Shown: piece after piece, positions 33,345 to 41,505 of the stretch
How positions within the stretch are numbered: the first letter of the stretch is position 1
How the letters are laid out: every line of letters begins with the position of its first letter
Source of the DNA: JBCBEX01 sp038528235
GTDB lineage: Bacteria > Bacteroidota > Rhodothermia > Rhodothermales > Rubricoccaceae
DNA: 41,505 bases
Assembly (NCBI GenBank): GCA_038528235.1
Contig: JBCBEX010000033.1
Span: forward strand, 1-41,505
Direction of reading: 5' to 3'
Program-made: the position numbers and the translations under genes
The notes under the pieces: model-generated
Told to the model about the DNA's origin: nothing
The model's input: the letters and a program-made list of their open reading frames with translations, nothing else
The model's database searches: none

Positions 33345-35810
33345 CTATTTGCGCGTGATCTCGATCTCGACACGGCGATTCGCCTGCCGCCCTTCAGCCG
33401 TGTCGTCGGAGCCTACAGGATCGCGATCGGCGTGCCCGACCATCTCAATCTGGCTACGTGGGACGCCTTGGTAGACGAGGCGCTGCCAGACGCAGTGGGC
33501 GCGGAGTTGGGAGAGCGTCATTGAGCCACGCGGATTGGGCCCCGTGTACGTTTCGCTCTCCGTTCCATCGATGTGTCCGTGAATCGTCGCGCGGACGTTC
33601 GGGAAGCGCTTCAGGATCTCACCGACGAGGAAGGCCTGCTCGGCTCCGCTCGCGTCGATGGGGTGATCGCCTGAGGGGTAGTTGACGCGGGAGAACACGA
33701 ACGAGCGCCCGGCAGGCTCGCTGCCGCTGAGGTAGGCAAGCAGCTGTGCTTCCATCGAGCCTCGCGTGAGCGTGTAATTGTCGAGGTCGAATCCGGAGGC
33801 GGCCGCGCGAGGCACGACCGCGCCCGACACGTCAGGCGCGCTCGGCACCGCAGCAGCAGGCACCGCAGCAGCAGGCACCGGCTCCGGCACGGGGTCTGGC
33901 GCTGGCTCCGGTTCGGGCGCTGGCTCCGGTTCGAGCGCAGGTTCGGGGGTCGGCTCTGGCTCAGGGGCAGGCTCGGGCGTTGGTTCGTCGGTGGCGGTCG
34001 CCATCGTATCGATGCCCAGACCGAGTTCAGCGGTGGTGGTGTCGACCTCCATCGAGTCGGCGGGCAGCGGGAGCGGGACCGCATCGGTGCTGCCCTCAGC
34101 CGCATCGCCATCGACGATGCCACTCGACTCTTCCCCGGAGACATCACCGCACCCGGCGCACCCACGCAGGAACCACAGAAGTAGGAACAGCAGCAGAAGT
34201 GCGAGCAAGAGCGGCAGGAGCCACTTCATGCAGCCGCTGCCAGCCGCCGCACCGCTCGTGGCGCCCGCTGCGGCTCCCGAGACTCCTCCGCCCCCGGCAG
34301 CAGTAGCCACCGGCGTGACACGCTCGCGGGGGGCGGGCGCAGATGCTGCTGCTGCTGCAGTGCCACCAGCGGCAGCAGCACCGGCTAGCGGGACTGCTGC
34401 AGCCCCCGTCTCCTCCTCGTCGTCCTCACTCAGCGGTGCGCCTGCCACGCCAGCGCCGGTCCCGGCACCAAGACCCGTTGCTACAGCGCCTGCTACGGCG
34501 CTATCGCCGTCGACGCTCTCAGCCTCCTCAGTTTCGTCGTCGCCCCCGGTCAAGGCGGCTCCGGCTAGTCCCAGTGCGGCCGCGCCAAGAGCCCCACCTG
34601 CTGCTTCACGCGGATCAGCGCGAACCGTAAAGGACTCCGTATCCGTTCTCGTACGCGTTTGATCTACGAGGACGACGCCATACTGGTCGGCGAACGTCGG
34701 GGCTTGGCGGCGCAGAAACGCCATCGCTGCGAGCGCGGCAGCGGCACTCGGGAAGACGCGGCTACGGGCAATCTCGCGGCGGTTGCCTGCGCGGAGGATG
34801 AAAAAGTGCTCCCCGTTCTCCTCCTTGAGTTCGTAGCGTCCCTCCTCCCCGGCGTTGCGGATCACGGCCTTGATGCCGTTGTCGCGCGAAGAGCGGCCCG
34901 AATACCCCTGACTGTATAGAATGGGCTGGCCACCTTCGTCGTTGAACAGGAACACGAATTGGCCGGGGCCCGCGCGGTAGGCGTCGAAGCCGGGTTCGTT
35001 GGTGGTACCAGTGAGCGTGAGGTCGTAGTCGTTGGCGTCAGAGCCGCCGCCGCGCCGCCTTGTCGTCTTCACTTCCTGGTAGGCGGCTGGCGCGTAGCCT
35101 TGGAGGTAGCCTATCGCGGCGGTCATCGCGGCCGAGGAGGTGAACGCCCGGCTGCGGGCGATCTCCATGCCGTTGCGCGCCTTCACGATGAAGTAGGTCT
35201 GCCCCCCCTCCTCGACGGTCTCGTAGCGCGAGTCGCGGCCCGCGGCTTCGAGCACTGAGCGCATACGTTTGTTGCGCGGCCCTGCGGAGGCGTAGTGCCG
35301 GGTGAACAGCAGCGGCTGGCCATCGCCGTCGTTGACAACGTAATAGTACTCGCCGCCGTCTTCGAACGATTGCCCACCCGTCGCCCGGCTTGGTCCGATG
35401 GCGTCGAAGTCGTAGTAGCTGGCGGGATCGACTTCACGCATGGAGCGGAACGCGAGCGGCACCGACGCCGAGTCCGTTGTGGTAGTCGTGATCGTGACCT
35501 CGTAGTCGTCGGTGCGCGCGGCACCTTCGAGCAGGGCCGCACCCAAGGCGTTTGCCTCGGTCTCACTCGCAGACGCTGGGCTCTCGGCTAGCACGCCGCC
35601 GTCCGCGTCGTAGACGCGTTGGATGTAGCCGTCGTCCGACTGGACGGCGTCGTAGCCCTCGGCCTCTTCGATGGCATCCACCGTGGCCTGCACCGCATCC
35701 ACGACAGCTTCTCGGTCGGCAAAGGGGCGGCTGGTCAGGAGGAGGCGGTCCTCGTCACGTAGTTCGAAGACGAACTGCGCGTCGGCGCGTTGGCGGATTT
35801 CGAAGCGCAT
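33345..35810 (-). CDS. Six-repeat YegP/DUF1508 protein fused through a TM helix to an OmpA-like domain
   Basis: An 821-residue fusion with no signal peptide. Residues 1-380 contain three pairs (six copies) of YegP/DUF1508-type repeats (about 10-98, 153-240, 283-368). Each repeat ends in patterns such as EIARSRAFTSSAAM or LTSRPFADREAV. An Ala/Gly/acidic low-complexity region (about 400-525) precedes one TM helix (about 529-549) with three Cys just after it. An EP/PEP-rich linker follows (about 609-647). An OmpA/MotB-type domain (about 680-820) has IHGHIDGTES (743-752), LSQLRAHCVWQRL (766-778) and GRQANRRVEIEI. Topology should put the YegP repeats in the cytoplasm and the peptidoglycan-binding OmpA domain in the periplasm. 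The function is unknown; it would tie a cytoplasmic sensor or ligand to the cell wall. The ATG at 35810 is the natural start. Confidence 0.9.
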   Translation of the reverse strand: MRFEIRQRADAQFVFELRDEDRLLLTSRPFADREAVVDAVQATVDAIEEAEGYDAVQSDDGYIQRVYDADGGVLAESPASASETEANALGAALLEGAARTDDYEVTITTTTTDSASVPLAFRSMREVDPASYYDFDAIGPSRATGGQSFEDGGEYYYVVNDGDGQPLLFTRHYASAGPRNKRMRSVLEAAGRDSRYETVEEGGQTYFIVKARNGMEIARSRAFTSSAAMTAAIGYLQGYAPAAYQEVKTTRRRGGGSDANDYDLTLTGTTNEPGFDAYRAGPGQFVFLFNDEGGQPILYSQGYSGRSSRDNGIKAVIRNAGEEGRYELKEENGEHFFILRAGNRREIARSRVFPSAAAALAAMAFLRRQAPTFADQYGVVLVDQTRTRTDTESFTVRADPREAAGGALGAAALGLAGAALTGGDDETEEAESVDGDSAVAGAVATGLGAGTGAGVAGAPLSEDDEEETGAAAVPLAGAAAAGGTAAAAASAPAPRERVTPVATAAGGGGVSGAAAGATSGAAAGSGCMKWLLPLLLALLLLFLLLWFLRGCAGCGDVSGEESSGIVDGDAAEGSTDAVPLPLPADSMEVDTTTAELGLGIDTMATATDEPTPEPAPEPEPTPEPALEPEPAPEPEPAPDPVPEPVPAAAVPAAAVPSAPDVSGAVVPRAAASGFDLDNYTLTRGSMEAQLLAYLSGSEPAGRSFVFSRVNYPSGDHPIDASGAEQAFLVGEILKRFPNVRATIHGHIDGTESETYTGPNPRGSMTLSQLRAHCVWQRLVYQGVPRSQIEMVGHADRDPVGSDDTAEGRQANRRVEIEITRK

Positions 35811-35866
35811 GAGGGCGGAGTAGGTAGTGGGATGGTGGTATCCCCCAAACCTAGTGCTCCCGCCAC

Positions 35867-35913
35867 AAAAATCGAAGCGGTGTTGGACTTAGCCCAACGA
35901 TTGTGCGATTTCA
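35867..35913 (-). terminator. Interrupted palindrome, terminator-like for the small membrane protein gene
   Basis: An inner stem pairs 35882-35886 with 35894-35898 (GTTGG/CCAAC). An outer stem, AAATCG at 35869-35874 with CGATTT at 35906-35911, is separated from it by 7 nt on each side. On the minus strand the outer arm ends in CGATTTTTG. The element lies 31 bp after the stop of the gene at 35942 and upstream of the YegP-OmpA start. It may terminate the former or act as a leader element of the latter. Confidence 0.4.
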
Positions 35914-35941
35914 AGCCAGACCGAGTTCCAATCAGGCCGAG

Positions 35942-36433
35942 CTAGGTCGATTCAGTGGAGACGATGTCCGCAGGGTCGCCCTCCCGCGCAAGCGTTCTGT
36001 TCCAAAAGAAGACCATCGGAGCAAGCCCGAGGAAGCCAACGAGCGCCATCGCCGCGTTGATGAAGGTGAGCTGTACCTGCTGGCGCTGGTATGGGACGAG
36101 CACCACCTGCTCGCTACCCGCTGTCATCACGATGTCCATCGTCTCTGGATCGCGCGCCTCCACGTCCTTGAGGAACGTGAGCGGCAGCTCGACGGCGAGG
36201 CTCTCGGGCTCTGTCGCCTCCGGCGGCGTGGCAACGAGGCGCAGTTCGCCGTACGTGATCTCGGCACGTTCACGGGTGAAGACCTCGACGACCTCGGCGC
36301 TGACGGTGGTTCCCTCCCGCAGCACTTCCAGTTGCTCCATGCCGGCGCGGACGAGAGAGACGCAGATCGTCAGTAGCAGCAGCGGCAGCACCCACAACGC
36401 GCGAGCGAAGAGGCGGTTGGAGAGGATGTTCAT
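35942..36433 (-). CDS. Small two-TM membrane protein, possibly DUF3592-like
   Basis: A 163-residue protein of uncertain family. A TM helix near 9-30 is followed by a roughly 90-residue beta-rich extracytoplasmic segment (TTVSAEVVEVFTRERAEI onward), a second TM (about 121-143) and a short tail. The layout and the TVSAEVVEV strand resemble DUF3592 proteins, but I cannot be sure. The ATG at 36433 is chosen because the open frame upstream of it has no conserved residues and lies in a repeat. It is on the same strand as the HNH gene and the YegP-OmpA gene, with gaps of about 180 and 130 bp. The function is unknown. Confidence 0.7.
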   Translation of the reverse strand: MNILSNRLFARALWVLPLLLLTICVSLVRAGMEQLEVLREGTTVSAEVVEVFTRERAEITYGELRLVATPPEATEPESLAVELPLTFLKDVEARDPETMDIVMTAGSEQVVLVPYQRQQVQLTFINAAMALVGFLGLAPMVFFWNRTLAREGDPADIVSTEST

Positions 36434-36536
36434 GGGGTAGGCTGTCAGCGGTGGGCAATCGGCTTGCGGCTTCCTGTATGCCCACTCACGACCCCGGTGC
36501 CACCTCCACGGCTTTTTCAGCCTTGTGCTCCAGCAT

Positions 36537-36603
36537 CTCAGTGGTCCAGCACGTCGGAGAGGCCGCGAATCCCACCGAAGCCCTGGACCACCGAACCACT
36601 GAG
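36537..36603. repeat. Imperfect inverted repeat downstream of the HNH gene
   Basis: CTCAGTGGTCCAG at 36537-36549 recurs inverted at 36583-36603. There the right arm contains an 8-nt expansion that creates two GGTCCA/GGTTCG-type words. The element fills most of the gap between the HNH stop and the start of the next gene on the same strand. It belongs to the family of degenerate short-word intergenic elements seen elsewhere in the window. Hairpin formation in mRNA is plausible. Confidence 0.45.
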
Positions 36604-36612
36604 GAACACCGG

Positions 36613-37143
36613 CTAGGCTAGGTACAGATACGGCTTCCACGCATCGTCGAGCGACCCGAGGAAGTCGCGGATGAACATGACGTGGCTCGGGCGGAACGGC
36701 TTGCGCGCGAGCGGCATCTCCGCCTCGTCAGGCGTGCGATTGCCCTTCCGGTTGTTGCAGTCCACGCAGGCCGTCGCGAGGTTCTCCCATGTGTCCTTGC
36801 CGCCACGCGACTTCGGCAGCACGTGGTCGATGGTGAGCTTGTCGCGGCGGCCGCAGTACTGACACGTGTGGCGGTCGCGGCGCATCACGTTCTTGCGCGA
36901 GAGCAGGATACGCTTGTAGGGCACACGGACGTAGACTCGCAGCCGGACGATGCTCGGGCACGGAAACTTGCTGCGCGCGGACCGCAGCGACATGCCCGAA
37001 CGCACCTCGACGAGTTCGGCCTTTTGCAGCATCACGAGTACGACAGCGCGCTGGACGCTGCACACCGAGATGGCGCGGTAGTCGGCGTTGAGCACCAGGA
37101 CGTGCCCGCCGAGGACGGTCGCGGACGAGAGCGTGCTACTCAT
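36613..37143 (-). CDS. HNH endonuclease family protein of Bacteroidota type
   Basis: A 176-residue protein. Its N-terminal part (VLVLNADYRAISVCSVQRA, about 15-33) and AELVEVRSG are conserved in a Bacteroidota HNH family. The HNH zinc site has Cys94-x2-Cys97 (CQYCG), Asp106-His107 (TIDHVLPKSRGGKDTWENL), Asn121 and Cys126-x2-Cys129 (CVDCNNRKGN). The family is cytoplasmic and likely DNA-cleaving. Members occur as single genes without toxin or restriction partners, so the role is unknown. The conserved core fits a start at 37143; in-frame ATGs at 37248 and 37299 would add a Ser/Thr-rich tail of 35-52 residues. No methyltransferase or immunity gene is adjacent. DUF2147 lies upstream on the same strand beyond a terminator. 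Confidence 0.9.
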   Translation of the reverse strand: MSSTLSSATVLGGHVLVLNADYRAISVCSVQRAVVLVMLQKAELVEVRSGMSLRSARSKFPCPSIVRLRVYVRVPYKRILLSRKNVMRRDRHTCQYCGRRDKLTIDHVLPKSRGGKDTWENLATACVDCNNRKGNRTPDEAEMPLARKPFRPSHVMFIRDFLGSLDDAWKPYLYLA

Positions 37144-37345
37144 CGCCGTGTCCCCATCGAAGGCCTCGCGGGCGGCGAGGGCGTGCAGGACCGACGTGGT
37201 CGAGAGCGGGAGCGAAGACGTAGAGGTCTGAGAAGAGCGGGCCTCCATCGTTGGATCGGGTGGGTTTGCGGAAGATACCGTCGGGTTGCCCCGTGGCAAG
37301 GGTCCGCGTGGATTAACAGAAGGTTAGCTGGCGGCGCGGCCGGGC

Positions 37346-37386
37346 AAAAAAAGACGCCCCCCGCACCGAGTCGTGCGGGGGGCGTC
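37346..37386 (-). terminator. Strong intrinsic terminator of the DUF2147 gene
   Basis: A perfect 14-bp stem pairs 37353-37366 with 37373-37386 around a 6-nt loop. On the minus strand it is followed by seven T (the A7 run at 37346-37352 of the plus strand). It lies 20 bp past the DUF2147 stop. Confidence 0.92.
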
Positions 37387-37406
37387 GCAAGCAAGGTGCG
37401 TCGCGC

Positions 37407-37868
37407 TTACTCCGTCGCGTCAGGCGCGGCGGGTTCCCACACTTGGGTACGTCCGAGCAACGAGATGCCGAGATACCCCCGGACTTCGAGGTGGCCGTCG
37501 TCGTTGAGTTCCATCTTGGCCTTGTAGCGCTTGCCGCTCTTCGGGTCGGTGATGCGGCCTCCGGTGTACTCACCGTCGCCGTCGTCGTCGGACATGCCGG
37601 TCAGGATGACGACGCCATCGAGTTCGAGTCCATCGAAGCCCTCGGCGCAGTCGATGCAAAGCTGGTCGGTGTTGCCATCTTCGCCGATGAGCGTGATGAT
37701 GCGGCCGTTGAGCTTGCCATCGGCCTCATAGACCTCGACGATGGACTTTTTGCGACCGTCCTCGTCATCGATGGTGTACCAGCGGCCAACCGGCGACTGG
37801 GCGAGCGCGGGGAGCGAGACGCCGATGGCGAGCGCAACGAGGAGCAGTGCGCGGAAAGAGAAACGCAT
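37407..37868 (-). CDS. DUF2147 secreted protein
   Basis: A 153-residue periplasmic protein with a signal peptide (1-23, LPALA|QS). The conserved DUF2147 pattern is present: SPVGRWYTIDDEDGRKKSIVEVYE, then GRIITL, a conserved C-x2-C (LCIDC), FDGLELDGVVILTGM, TGGRITDPKSGKRYKAKMEL, and the ending LEVRGYLGISLLGRTQVW. Family members fold as small lipocalin-like barrels; their biological role is not defined. The ATG at 37868 gives the signal peptide; the open frame upstream to 38540 overlaps the next gene and is a shadow. A strong terminator follows. Confidence 0.92.
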   Translation of the reverse strand: MRFSFRALLLVALAIGVSLPALAQSPVGRWYTIDDEDGRKKSIVEVYEADGKLNGRIITLIGEDGNTDQLCIDCAEGFDGLELDGVVILTGMSDDDGDGEYTGGRITDPKSGKRYKAKMELNDDGHLEVRGYLGISLLGRTQVWEPAAPDATE

Positions 37869-38071
37869 GGGGGTGTTCGGTGGTGTCGAGAAGTCGAGGG
37901 AGCGCGTGGAGAACGCTGTCCCGCCGCAATCTAGTACGCGCGGCGGTCCGTCTCCAAGCAGGCCGCCCGACCGTGCTCGAAAGCAACACACGCCGCACGT
38001 CTCCGCACGGGCTTCATGTTCACCCTGCCACGACCCTGTTCTGCAGCACCGGTCGTGCACCGTGAGCGGCA

Positions 38072-38920
38072 CTAGCGGTGGATAGTCCACTTCTGCCGCT
38101 GGTCGGGCGCCGGGATGCGCCGCGCCCACCTCGGGCGCCGGATCGCGTTGACGAAGAACGTCGTCCCGTCGTAGCCCGCCCGGTACCACTGCCGCGTGTT
38201 GCGCGCCTGGTAGTAGTCCACGTACGACGCGAGCCGCGTCGAGGCGACGAGTTGGTCGGCGAGCATCGCCTTGACGTGCCCCAGGAGGGCTTCGTGTTTG
38301 CGGTCGCCCGCCACGAGCAGGCCCATCCCTTCCGGCCCGTTGCGGTCGAGCACCATGAGCGGGATGGAGTCGTTGACGACGAACCAGTATTCGAACTGGA
38401 CGAACTCGCTGCCGCCATACTGCTCCTGCTCGACCGCTGCGGCGTTGCGTGTCGGGGTACCGTATTGCATAGCCAGACGACCACGCAGGTACAGCGTGGC
38501 CACCGAGTCCATGGGCGTCGGTACCGAAGTCGACATCCAATACGCTTCGATGTTTTGATCGAGGAACTCGCCCTGTTCATGCGGCTCCACTTTGCGGAAG
38601 CGCACCTCCGTAAGGGGAGGCAGAGCAGCTAGGGAGTCTTCGATGGCCTGCAGCGAGTCCGCGACGCGCTGCGCCCGCGCGATCCGCTCTGCTGCAATCC
38701 ACCCCGTCACCTCGTCTTCGTGGAGCTCCGGCGCGTCGATGGACTCGGGCTCTGCCGAAGCTCCTTTCTCGTCGAGTACCTCGATCACGCGCGCGCGCTC
38801 TCGTTGCTTCTGGAGCACCTTCACGACATCCTGTGCAGCCAGCGGCACGGCTGAGCTAACGACCAGCACAACAACGAGAACACAGCGTCCCAAGAACGGC
38901 ATGAGGGGAGAGAACAGCAT
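38072..38920 (-). CDS. Unrecognised secreted protein, possibly distant GWxTD-like
   Basis: I do not recognise a named family with confidence. The 282-residue protein has a signal peptide (about 1-29, VPLAAQ) and an Arg/Glu-rich helical stretch. The C-terminal domain contains LYLRGRLAMQYGTPTRN and a segment YGGSEFVQFEYWFVVND followed by MVLDRNGPEGMGLLVAG. This ordering (R-x-x-Y-G-x-P, then YW and a glycine-rich strand) faintly resembles GWxTD-domain proteins of Bacteroidota, but key residues are not obvious. The start at 38920 is preferred; an ATG at 38902 would shorten the signal. The gene lies downstream of lepA on the same strand, with a 195-bp gap containing a promoter-like motif, so it is probably transcribed separately. 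Confidence 0.72.
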   Translation of the reverse strand: MLFSPLMPFLGRCVLVVVLVVSSAVPLAAQDVVKVLQKQRERARVIEVLDEKGASAEPESIDAPELHEDEVTGWIAAERIARAQRVADSLQAIEDSLAALPPLTEVRFRKVEPHEQGEFLDQNIEAYWMSTSVPTPMDSVATLYLRGRLAMQYGTPTRNAAAVEQEQYGGSEFVQFEYWFVVNDSIPLMVLDRNGPEGMGLLVAGDRKHEALLGHVKAMLADQLVASTRLASYVDYYQARNTRQWYRAGYDGTTFFVNAIRRPRWARRIPAPDQRQKWTIHR

Positions 38921-39022
38921 GGTGGTGGAAGGTCGAGCGCGCTTCGGATGCCTACGGAGCACCCACCCATGTGGTCCTGCAAAACTCCGTCCATTCTCGA
39001 CCGAAGGCAAGCCGCTAGAGTG

Positions 39023-39030
39023 CAAACGTA
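39023..39030 (-). promoter_or_regulatory. Candidate Bacteroidota-type -7 box TACGTTTG
   Basis: Read on the minus strand, TACGTTTG matches the Bacteroidota promoter -7 consensus TAnnTTTG. It would start a transcript about 95 nt before the gene starting at 38920. No clear -33 TTTG partner is visible, so this is a weak call. Confidence 0.25.
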
Positions 39031-39115
39031 GCGTTGGGTGCTCGCGTACGGGCTCCAGCCAGACGGGTCGCACTCGACACTACACGCAGGGGCTCGCGAG
39101 AGCACACGCGCAGCG

Positions 39116-40918
<1,803 letters not shown>

Positions 40919-40951
40919 GGGGCTAGAGACAGGCAAACGGAGGAAACGCGG

Positions 40952-40973
40952 GGTCCGAAAGATATCTCGGACC
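40952..40973. promoter_or_regulatory. Hairpin upstream of lepA / downstream of the T9SS gene
   Basis: A perfect 7-bp inverted repeat GGTCCGA/TCGGACC surrounds an 8-nt loop (aagatatc). It is 34 bp before the lepA GTG and 87 bp after the upstream gene's stop. No T-tract follows on the minus strand. It might be a leader hairpin of lepA or a weak terminator; the loop also contains TATCTTTC on the minus strand, one base off TAnnTTTG. Confidence 0.35.
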
Positions 40974-41060
40974 GCCGGACGGAGCCTCGTATCTACGATG
41001 TGAACCGAGGGAAGTTTGCGGCCTATCCCTTCCTCCTCTGAAGCCCTGCTGTCTGCGAGA

Positions 41061-41505
41061 TCACTGCACGATCATCCGCCGTATCACAGCGTCGGTTCCA
41101 ACTTGCAGCCTCAGTACATAAAGGCCAGCCGGTTGCGCTGCCCGGTCCCATCGTACTGCGTGCCTGCCCGTCGCGTGCATGCCTTCGGCGAGTCGGGCGA
41201 CGGTCCGTCCCAATGCATCGTAGACCGTGAGCGTTGCCTCAGCCGGTGCATCCAACGCGTATGTGATTTGTGCCGAGTCCGCGATGGGGTTTGGATAGTG
41301 CTGCAGTTCGAGGCCCATGTCCTGCGCGTCTGGCTCGGTGGAGACAGCCCCGTTGAGCGTGATCATGCGAATACGGTTGACGGCGCCGATGTACTCGCTG
41401 ACGTAGAGCGTGTCCCCCGTGACGGACGCCGCGATGCCATTGGGGCTGCTAAACGTGGCCTCGGCGGCGGGGCCGTCCTGTCGCCCGTTTTCGCCGCTAC
41501 CGGCG
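41061..41505 (-). CDS. NHL-repeat-like secreted protein with T9SS type-A sorting domain, C-terminal part (cut by window edge)
   Basis: The frame is open from the right edge to a TGA at 41061, giving 147 visible residues, so the gene continues outside the window; an internal ATG at 41366 is not its start. The edge part reads FSSPNGIAASVTGDTLYVSE, typical of an NHL/SMP-30-like beta-propeller blade. The C-terminal about 75 residues form a T9SS type-A sorting domain: HYPNPIADSAQITYAL, TLTVYDALGRTVARLAEG, and PAGLYVLRLQVG ending RMIVQ. Such domains send cargo through the type IX secretion system to the surface, where they are cleaved. The protein is therefore expected to be secreted or surface-attached. 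lepA lies downstream on the same strand. Confidence 0.9.
   Translation of the reverse strand, partial: AGSGENGRQDGPAAEATFSSPNGIAASVTGDTLYVSEYIGAVNRIRMITLNGAVSTEPDAQDMGLELQHYPNPIADSAQITYALDAPAEATLTVYDALGRTVARLAEGMHATGRHAVRWDRAAQPAGLYVLRLQVGTDAVIRRMIVQ

Noticed and set aside
31752..33524. 590-residue open frame antisense to the M28B peptidase
   Set aside because: The M28 zinc ligands and signal peptide are on the minus strand; the plus-strand product has no recognisable feature.

Overview
This is a GC-rich, densely coded bacterial window. The best fit is Rhodothermota (the Salinibacter/Rhodothermus/Rubricoccus group, formerly placed in Bacteroidetes). Supporting signs are a type IX secretion (T9SS) type-A sorting domain at the C-terminus of the gene running off the right edge, a DUF5687-like ABC permease, a Bacteroidota-type HNH protein and a Bacteroidota-type GNAT of the arginine-cluster family. 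Several genes also start with GTG or TTG and lack Shine-Dalgarno sequences. The assignment is inferred from gene content; no rRNA or tRNA gene is present. No gene-free stretch exceeds 300 bp.

Region 1 (1-7.2 kb) is central metabolism: pyruvate dehydrogenase E1 beta (cut by the left edge) and E1 alpha, a polyprenyl-phosphate-mannose-synthase-like glycosyltransferase, an SDR oxidoreductase, then an aceK-icd pair. In that pair the isocitrate dehydrogenase kinase/phosphatase lies 32 bp upstream of its own substrate. A strong terminator and a DUF427 protein follow. Region 2 (7.2-11.5 kb) has a MacB/FtsX-type permease and a secreted M28 peptidase lipoprotein.

Region 3 (11.5-13.9 kb, minus strand) is the most interesting part. 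It holds a PspA/IM30 (ESCRT-III-like) gene, a second gene that looks like a diverged copy of only the C-terminal half of PspA, and a two-TM coiled-coil protein. Together they look like an undescribed envelope-stress module. Region 4 (14-18 kb) has a pyrimidine-nucleoside phosphorylase and a divergent hpd-hmgA tyrosine-degradation operon, with a long imperfect hairpin between its two genes. Region 5 (18.1-22.9 kb) is one 1597-residue secreted multidomain beta-helix protein.

Region 6 (23.1-26.2 kb) is GNAT-proB-proA. Region 7 (26.2-30.3 kb) has the ABC-F factor EttA and an ABC exporter pair. Region 8 (30.4-38.9 kb) holds envelope genes: an M23 lipoprotein, an M28B peptidase, a YegP-TM-OmpA fusion, a small membrane protein, an HNH endonuclease, a DUF2147 protein and an unrecognised secreted protein. 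Region 9 (39.1-41.5 kb) has lepA and the 3' end of an NHL/T9SS protein.

Several intergenic regions carry long imperfect palindromes or tandem words built from degenerate 7-9 nt repeats. They look like one family of intergenic elements.
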